Under the pieces are notes generated by a model, which saw only the letters and a list, made by a program, of their open reading frames with translations, was not told the origin of the DNA and did not search any database. Of a stretch of 64,000 nucleotides of DNA, positions 48,301 through 64,000 are shown in pieces; position 1 is the stretch's first letter, and each line of letters begins with the position of its first letter. Made by a program: the position numbers and the translations under genes. This stretch comes from Tyto alba (Eukaryota; Chordata; Aves; Strigiformes; Tytonidae): the NCBI RefSeq assembly GCF_018691265.1, contig NW_024881295.1:16105904-16169903 (forward strand). The letters are read 5' to 3'.

Positions 48301-51300
48301 TCGAGAGGATGGGTGACCTTGGGAACATTGTTTAGCCTTGTTTCTTTTTCTTTAAATCAGACAAAAGATCTCAGAACAACATTTCTCCCCTCTCTAAATA
48401 TTAACCTGCATACATATTTTAAAAAATCAGTGTTGTATATGAAGCATTTCTAAGCATAACTTAAACTCTAAAGTTTTTAATTTCACTTTGTTGAGAAAAC
48501 TATTTTTTTCCTAATTATTTCTTCTTTCCTCCTCTTGGAAATGGGGAGAAAGACGAAACAATCAAGGACAAGGCCCTACTGCCTCCTTGTTTTTTCACTC
48601 ACAATAAAAAAAGAAAGCAACAAAAGTCTGCTCTCCGACTTGCAAAGAAGTCTGCTCTCAGTTTTGGTTTTATTCCAATAGCAAAAAGTCAGAAGTTGGC
48701 ATCATAGTTTTGTTGACATTGATGGAACATGGGGCAAAAGTGGAAGCAGAATCACCCTGAATGATCTTTCTTTTGTTACTTCAGCTGCACAGAGTTACAC
48801 AATGAAAACAACACTTTTAAATGGCAGGTTTACTTTCTCTCACCTAGATCACCAAGTATCATTGCCCTAGGTACTCTGCTACTGCAGCTACCTACAGGGT
48901 CACTATGAAGCCTTACAAATACTTTCTCATTCTTTTCTGATATATGTTGGTTTTCCTTTTTAGGATATAAAAGTTTATCTGGGTCTGATCCCACATTTCC
49001 TTAAAGTACAGTTATGAAAGCAAAATGGTTGTAATGACAGCAGGTCAAATTCATGCCAGATACAACTGCATTTTATCCAGTAGAATTATGCACTGGGCAA
49101 ACAGTACTATCTGGACTGTTCAGTCCTGTAAGCAATTTTGGATCCTGAATATCTCATGCTCTCCCTTTGGTGGGTGACAGTTACACAATATTGAAGTCAT
49201 GTGTGAGCACAGAGAAGCCTCTGGCACATCAAGACCTCACACTGGGAAACATTTTCAAGTGCTGACACTTGCATGTTTTGTTACTGACCTCAGATGAAAC
49301 AGATTGGGGTCCAGTTCCTTACCCAGGCAAAATCCCCAGCAACTTCAGTAGGATTTTTGCCTAAGGACTGCAGGAATGATTCAGTCCAGTGTGAGAACTA
49401 ATGTCCCAGAAGCTTTTTCTAGGCACCATGCTAATTATAGACACAAGCTTGACATCTGTAGCATAAACCCATGCAGCATTTTGCAACCTGAGCTTCTTTG
49501 TGAAGAAGAGAACAACCACACAACAAAAACAAAGCTGACTTATCATTTACGAAGGCCTTTTAAGTAAGTGTCCTCAAACTGTAGTATTTATATTATGAGC
49601 AATGTATGAGCTACTTCAAAAGTTGTTAAGGTAGAAAAATGCCAACAGGACTGTCTTCTACAGAGCATGTGTTGGGCACAGCAAACAGCTGCGAGTTGCT
49701 GTCACTCCTGTCCAAGCAAACCATGTTTTGGAACCTCTGCAGCTGAGTACATGAAGTTTTTTTCCCCTGGAAGAAACTAGTGGTGCAGTGAACACCAAAA
49801 AGCACTTATTTTATTCCTCTGTTTCCAGGTGAAAGAGAATAAATCTATCACAGCTACTAAACTCCTTTTGAAACACCTATCAGGTGCCCTTGTGAAATGC
49901 CTACAATCGTTGGCACTGCAGCTAATATTTTCTTAGTTACCAGATGATTATTTTCCACATCTGTGGACAATGATAGAAGTAGATAGTATTGTGCTTTCTT
50001 CCTCTTTAGATGAGGCTTTGACAGATAATAAATGACTTTACAACACTGACTTTTATTTCCTTACATTTACACATGGAAAGCAAAGTGCAACCAGGTTGTA
50101 TGATAACATTCTCAAATCACCAACTGGTATTGGAGGAACTAAACTGATAAAGGTTTCACCTTCCAGCCTGTGCCTCTTACAGCTTTTGCTTAGATGATCT
50201 CAAATCTCATGCAAGCACCCCATGGGGTTTTTTTAATTGCTTTTTGACAATAGGCAAAAATCCTCTAAAATATCAAGCCATACATGCCTGTCAAGGGGTA
50301 GTTGCCCATGTCCTTCCACGTGTATGTGAAATACATTGGGATAAATTCTGCAGATGAAACTAGAATAAATCAGGGTGAACTGACTTGATGTCAACAGACA
50401 AGTTCAAGTGTGTTTGAAATGTGCTCTGTTAAACAGGAGAGAAAAATTAACTCAGTACATGATCTTTTTGCTCATAGAGTAAGAAGTCATGGTCAAGACC
50501 GTATTTAAAATAGGCATCTTGTAAATATACTCTCATTTTCTCCTCTGCATCTTCCATGTTAATTCCAAAGCTATGCAGTTCCCCATTCCCCATTAAATTT
50601 AATCACAGAAAATGGACCAAGAGTTTTTTAGGCCACCCTGAAATTTTAGCCTGTAACCAAGTCTTTGAAAATCCTGTTACAAACTGTTTACTTTAGACAT
50701 TATCCCACAGCACCTTGCTATTTTTTCAGGCTGAAAGTAGTAAGCTACTTCTTTGTCAGTGCACTAAGCACATGATTTGGAGGCCACAGAGCGAGCTGAC
50801 ATATGAAATTACTAAATGTAAAAATTGAACAAGTTGGTGTTCTTTTATCTTGGTATACTGGTTAGATCTGCACACAAAAGTTCTCTAGCCAACAGCTTAA
50901 AACTGCTAACTTTCCCAACGGGTTTCACAGGCTTTAGTGACAGCTTTCATTCAAGTCAACGGGAAGTATTTGGTACATAGCCTCACTGAAATCAACGGAG
51001 TGTCCTTGTAGTATGTAAGTTGACTTTGCAAAAGGAAGTCAAGTCAACAGGAATTGGATAGATAAATGCTAAAAAGCCTGAACTTTTAGAGAAAGGTGGT
51101 CATGCTTTTATCCCTGTTATGTAATAGAGTCAAACTATTACTGGAGCTCTTGGGAATAAAACCCTGTTTGGGTTGAAATTACTGAGACTTCTATTTCTAG
51201 AGTTCTCAAATTCTTCTCTTTTCCTGTTTCAACCACCAGCCCTCCTGTTCTCCTTTTTGGCCCGATGTTCAGCAGCACAGAGCATTTCCATGAAAGACAC

Positions 51301-52345
51301 AGATTTTCCAAAATTTCTAATGGTCCAAGAGGTTCCAATTTCTTCTAAAAATTTTACTTTTGCAGCTTAAAACTTCCTCCCTGTCTCAGAATCATTTTCT
51401 CCTAGAGAAGACTCCCATAAGGCTGTGATTAAATGCACTCTATTGCGTAGTCATGACTGGTGCTATTCACAAGTAACGCTGGTTGTAGGAGCGAGACAAA
51501 ATCTATGGTCCACCAAAAAGTTAGGTTGCAGTTGGTTCCTTACAGGCAGTGAACTCAGATGTTAAACATTTCCACAGGTCACTAAGGCACAACAATAACT
51601 GCTCTTAAGGTGAGGATTCAAGACGACTACTTTTTAAGCAGCTTATTTTTTTACATATTTTAGAACCCGCCTGTATTTCTGTATTTTTTTTGTCTTCAAT
51701 TGGGCACTTTTTATTACCACTTTAACTGAGGCATAAATCTGCACGTACAGTCAAGCCCCTTCCCACACTGTTCATTATTTAATGTACTATCTGAGGTATT
51801 GTTATATGCTTTTGATAGGCAACACATTGATTTGTACTGTTTTTTCTGCTGTGTTACATGAAAACTTGATTATCTACAGCCATTAGTCCTAGTACAACAG
51901 AGCCCTGGAGTACGATTAGACTTTAAAGTTTTGTAAGGTAAGCTACTTGCAAATCAGATCAAATTTACAGTACTACCTTGGATATGACTTAACTAGAAGA
52001 ATGAGTTATCCTAAATCACAGAATGTCTTTGTTATCAGATCCCAGGCCAAGCAGTGGGCTCTGTTACTCTTAGGGACTCTGTTGACATTAATGTGGTCAT
52101 ACTCACATTGCAGACAGCAGCACCAAATAGAACTGAAATAGAAGGAAACAGAGGAAGGGCAAAATCTGAGTAGGTCAGAAACATCAAATTACTTCTCCCT
52201 GCCCATTCACAGCTTTTTCCTGACCCCGGTGCAGTCAATAGGAGTTTTGCCAATTAATTTCAATAGGAGGAGAATCTGGGTTGGACTGAGGTTTCCTGCT
52301 TCTGCCCACAACAACACAGATGCGTTCCAGATCACTCTCAGGAAG

Positions 52346-52373
52346 AAAAAAAAAAAAAGGGGGGGGGGGGGGG
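52346..52373. repeat. A13-G15 homopolymer junction
   Basis: Thirteen A bases followed directly by fifteen G bases on the plus strand, so the CACNA1C pre-mRNA has fifteen C then thirteen U. Homopolymer length may be imprecise because such runs are error-prone in sequencing. Confidence 0.85.
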
Positions 52374-55300
52374 CAAATTCCCAGTTACTATGGCAACAGG
52401 AGGGACCGTTCTCTTTGCTATCATGTAATTTTGAAATTCAGGAGCTGTTTTGTGCCATGACATGTGTTTCTCTCCTCTGACAAATTAATGTTTTGTTCCC
52501 GTGCGGAAGTCCCATCAGGGAAAGAGCATAGAAGAAAACCATCAACACAAACAGCCCCCAGAAGCCTTTTCACATTTCCCACCTCACATCTGCCATAATG
52601 ACAAAATCATGTTTGCAAACAACAAGGAAAAACTGCCTTAAACATGTACTTCCCAAAACACAGAGAATGAATTCAGCCTGCTCTGTGAATGCCCCTCAAT
52701 GCATGTGAGAGAGGACTGGCAATAAACTGCCTCAGAAGAATGCCAAGACCTCTGCTATGGAGAGCATCAGCTAAAGGCTGCACAGATTGTCCAACTCTGG
52801 CTGCATTTACCTTTCTTTCTTACTCTTTTCTCCACTAAGGTACTCACTGCTGTAGTCATTGGACTAGTTGACCATTTCTTTAAGGGCTGTAAACACCCAG
52901 TGAAAGTTAGGGCAAGGTTTGACAGCTTCAGGAAAGCAGTAGCATATACAAAATGAGACTGATGATGCCCTAAGGACTGTCATGGGCAGTCAAACCAAAT
53001 GAGGATGCAAGCGAATTTCTCTTCCCTTCCACCTTCTCTTCTCTGTTTTACAGGAGGCAGTTCCCATGCTGACAGGCAGGCAAACCCTCTCTACAGAGTA
53101 AGAAGACAGCAAAACCTGCCTCTGCAGCCAAGGACAGAGAAGAGACTGAAAACATGTTATCTGTGTTTAGGATGATTCAGTTTAGGTAGACTACCTGGGT
53201 CAGAGCCCAGATGGTATAAACTGCTGAATCTCAGAGTTTACGTTAGGTGAGACTCTAATATTTTAATCAAACTTCTAAACTCTTCTGATATTCTTTACAA
53301 AAAATCCCCAAATGACCAAACAGCCTCCAAGGGGAAACTGAGGAAGCAAAAACTGATGTGACCTCTTTAAAGTAATGGTAGGAGTTACTGTCAGAGTTCA
53401 GGCAGGAGCCCACTTCTCCTGAGCATCAGTACAATATAACTGAGGCAAAGGCAACCCCTGAAGTTTATTGAGATAAACCAACAGCGTAAGGAGGTTTGAA
53501 TTGTCCTGTGCACTTTAGTTAATTGTTGTCTGAAAGGCTCAGGGCTGATACCTTAAAAGTCAACATTATTAATTAATTAATCACTGAACAAAGTATGTTG
53601 GAAAAAGGCAGTAATACACTTCAGTGGAGTTCAGGACATTGTACTAGAGACAGAAGGCAGTGAGCTTTGAAGAGCACTTGACAGAAAAGCTCACTGAAGC
53701 CACATATGAGGCAACTGAGGTCTTTCAGCAAGAGCTAAACACAAGACATGGAAGACATTGGAGCCTCAACAATGCAAGCTCAGCACTGCTTGTAGGTGAG
53801 ATTCAAATGTCTTTGAAGCACTCAAGCAAAAGGGATTCCTGAGAGCATTTACAGCTGTGCCACCTGTTCCTTATAGTTGGAGCTTATTTTGTACATGGTT
53901 TTTGCAAGAGAATTAATACCATCTTTTTCCCTCAGTTTAACCCTATTGGTGATTGACTGCTGGCATGAATGCCAAAAAATACAACACACTAGAAACCAAA
54001 ACAAAAGAAAACCCACAACCCCAAAACAAAAAAACAAACAAAACACCCTGTCACATACTCATGGTATCTTTTCTGAGGTATTATTTAAGCTGAAGCTATT
54101 AAGGAAAGGGTCTCTACTTCTTGGTTTGATTTGGTTACACAGTGTTCATTCAACCCATTTTCTAGCAGATCTATCAAGCCCTAGAGGAGCACAGCTGCAA
54201 CATGACTCAGCGTCAGAAATGCAGACAGACCTTGTCAGAGCTGGTTTGTGAGCTAGTGTCCAGCACCTGAGTGGGTTGAGATGGTTCTGCAGAAGGTATG
54301 TTCTTAGGCAGTAGGGTAAGGAAGATGTGGAATCACACAGGTAGGTAGAGTAAGCATATCAGGAGTTTCTTCCCATGTGACATACATGCCAGATAAGCAT
54401 GTCAACCAATGAAGTGAAGAGGATATCTGCAAGATGTTTGGATTTGAAAATACATTCTCACTTGCCATGTGAATAAAGACTGAACTTCATAAATATCAAG
54501 AAATATAACAGAGCTTATACAATATGGTACCTGCAATTGTGCAAAAACAACACCCTACTGGAAAAGAAGAATGAATGTGATTTACGAAATACAAAAGGCC
54601 AGAGTGTAAGTTCCACAACTCTTGGGTGGAAGCATGCATGCAGGTATTTTTATCGACTTTGGGGTGGGGTGAGGTTGTATTGTTCTTTACCGTCCGTACC
54701 CAGAGGCTATTTGCTTCCTCACCAGGGGATGGCAGCACACAGAACCTTTACTTCCATAGGAAAGCCTGTGGCGTGAAGAACAAGGTACAGCACTCGATAG
54801 TACACCAAAGCTAGAAGGATTAATTTGGCCTTCATAGATGCAGGCCAGAGGTGCTAAGGAAAATACTGCTATCAACAGCCTGCTCTAGATGGGGCACATA
54901 CATCAGAAGAACAGGCAAATAAACTTCATGGAGTGACCTGTTTGCTTTGTCTCTGCTATTCTCTTGTGCAGAGACTTTTCTAGCATGACCATTGGCCCCA
55001 GTACATGGCCAAAATCATCCACAGCCTTCCTCCACATCCTGAGCAATTCCTCTCAAAAGAGATGCAATTCTACTGTTCAGCGCTAGGCACTGCAGACTTC
55101 TGTTCCCAAGCTTGGTCTGTCATGTAAGAAAACCTGGTAATGTGACCCAAAGCCACAGTATCATAGAGAATGGCATATTGTCTACCAGGGACTAGTTAGC
55201 AGCCACTGCCCTTAGACTCAACACTTGGAACCAATGGCATTGAAGACACTGTATTCATTAGTAATATGGAAAAGAAACAGGTAGCAAGTTAGTTTGCTAG

Positions 55301-55860
55301 TAGTATGTAATTCTGTCATTAACAGCCAACTGTGAGAAACTCTGGACAACTTGTCAGATGTAAGAGGGCTAACTTTATAGACTGTGTCTTACAAAACTCA
55401 CTTTATTAAGCTGAACAGGGAGAACTGAAAGTAAGCTGAAGATATGTTATCTTTAAATTCTTAACATCACCACCCATAAAAGGAGCTTGTTATCTCAACT
55501 GTGGACTGACCCCAACCCACAGCACATGCAATTAATCTACATCTGATATATTCCACAACTCTTTTACCAAAGTGGCATTAGTTTTGTGTTAATTAAAAAG
55601 GAAAAACTTCAGATCTGCTACTAACCAAGGCAAGTTCTTATCACACTACCTTACCATTCATTATGGATCAACTTTTCTTTAGAAAGCATGACTCTAAGAG
55701 GAAATGTGATAAACATGACCTAATTCCCAACAAAGTCAAGGGAAATTCTCCTGGTGGCTTCAATGGAGTTGTGCGCAACCAAGTCCTTGGCCTCTCCACT
55801 CAGATGTCATGAAAGTATACCAACCAGAGCCCACTGCAGTAGCATTTGCTTTTTGTGGTT

Positions 55861-55884
55861 TTTGTTTGTTTGTTTGTTTGTTTG
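55861..55884. repeat. (TTTG)6 microsatellite
   Basis: Six uninterrupted TTTG units followed by a T run. Simple tandem repeat. Confidence 0.92.
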
Positions 55885-57117
55885 TTTTTTAATAGGGAAT
55901 TCTGTCTACAAATAAATTAATTTGGATCACCAGACATCACGTTCCATGTATTATATGCCACAGAGTAGTAAATTTTGGCCATGAATAATAAATTAATTTC
56001 TGAGTGACTACTGAGGTTGAATTGTGAAAGAAAACTATATGCCCTATAAAGACACCAGCATAAAAACAACCTGATTTAGGGAAAGTCTGAGCAAGTCACC
56101 CCTGTGACTCCTTCAAGTCCAGATACCTAAGTATCATGTGTATAACCTGATATTGATGACCCCACATCTTTTTTCTGAAAGAAAAAAGTTCTGACAGCAA
56201 CAGGGAGTAGCGCGCTTACTCCCCAAAAGATCATGAGAAGATACAGATCTTGCACAACTTTCCCATGTCCAATCTTCCTATTACTAGAATATATGTTTCT
56301 GATTGGATCATCCCATGAGTTTTGCTTGTTTGGTAGGAAGGGTGATCTCTAGGGAAATGTTTCATGTCTTCTCTTCTAAAACTAAACTAGGAAAATGCAC
56401 ATTTCTGTAATGAAAGCTAAGAGTAGAACCAGTGCCAATTAACTGTGTAACTGTCTAAAGGTTCCAACTCTGACATTTCCCAAGTGCACAACCTGCAGCG
56501 ATAACTGCTAGGTGTTTCTGAAGTGCTACACAGCCTGTATTGGTAAAAGAGGAGATGGAAGGAGAAGATTCAATGATGGTAATGAAAGGTAGGGAATCGC
56601 TGCTTTCTTCAAGCCTTTCATTCTTCAGGATTTCTAATAAGAAGAGATAGTTGGTGAGTTCTCACTTTGCACAAACATCTTCTGAACTCCAGAACAGAAG
56701 AATAAGAGGTAATTCCCTTACAAGAAATGTCTGAGAGCTTAATTCCAGCCTGGCAAAAACAAACACAATTCCACTGATTTCAGTGGAGTTACAGATGGCC
56801 CACTTAATGTACAACGGGGTTGATTTGGCCCCTCTCCCATACTGTAGCACTGCTTTGCCTAGAAACCTTTGCTTTCAAAGTAATTAACCGTGTGTAAACA
56901 GCCTGCAACACCAAAATGCAATTAAATAAATGAATAGGAGTCAGGTGTATATTTTAAAACTTATCTCAGTAGTGGACTTTAACAGCAAGTATTGATCTTT
57001 CCTCTGTTTAATATTGGGATCTTATGTCAGTACCACAGACGTGAAACTGAGGATCTGCAGAACAATATCAATTATTGTACATGTCTCTCTCCCTCCCACA
57101 GTTTCCTACAGCCATTA

Positions 57118-63976
<6,859 letters not shown>

Positions 63977-64000
63977 TCACCAGCAGTAAGATTTTCAATA

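Overview
The window is vertebrate, almost certainly avian, genomic DNA. The minus strand carries the central part of one large gene, CACNA1C, which encodes the pore-forming alpha-1C subunit of the L-type voltage-gated calcium channel Cav1.2. I recognise fourteen coding exons (1,755 nt in total) from high to low coordinate. They run from the repeat I S6 exon at 63.8-63.9 kb, through the I-II linker and all of repeat II and the II-III linker, to the first helix of repeat III at 1.56-1.69 kb. Every boundary has AG/GT splice sites and every phase joins, so the gene looks intact here. The 5' part of the gene lies beyond position 64000 and the 3' part beyond position 1. The bird assignment rests on CR1 LINE copies, a TGT...ACA solo LTR of a type I recall as common in bird genomes, and compact introns. 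No other protein-coding gene, RNA gene or CRISPR array is supported.

Layout in transcript order, using human exon numbers. Exon 8 (the V-N-D-A form of IS6, 63.8 kb) is followed by a 6.4 kb intron. Exon 9 (57.3 kb) carries the beta-subunit binding site and is followed by a 21.5 kb intron. The alternative 75-nt exon 9* (35.7 kb) has a UGCAUG RBFOX motif on each side. Next come exon 10 (33.6 kb), a 9.7 kb intron with a solo ERV LTR and an old CR1, and the 27-nt microexon 11 (23.8 kb). Exons 12-16 (21.7, 20.7, 14.5, 13.5 and 11.5 kb) build repeat II. Exons 17-19 (10.2, 10.0 and 3.5 kb) form the II-III linker, with an NAGNAG acceptor at exon 19. Exon 20 (1.6 kb) opens repeat III.

The exons form one polypeptide: gate helix IS6, AID helix that docks Cav-beta, repeat II voltage sensor and pore including the repeat II selectivity glutamate, an acidic and proline-rich cytoplasmic linker, and IIIS1. 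The most interesting material is regulatory: the exon 9* control region, the NAGNAG site, a CpG-rich island deep in the intron between exons 9 and 9* with a phase-compatible candidate alternative first exon, the antisense solo LTR with a perfect 5-bp target-site duplication, and a nested intronic hairpin. I did not find a clear new multi-gene system. Exon identities rest on recognised protein sequence; comparisons with human are from memory.
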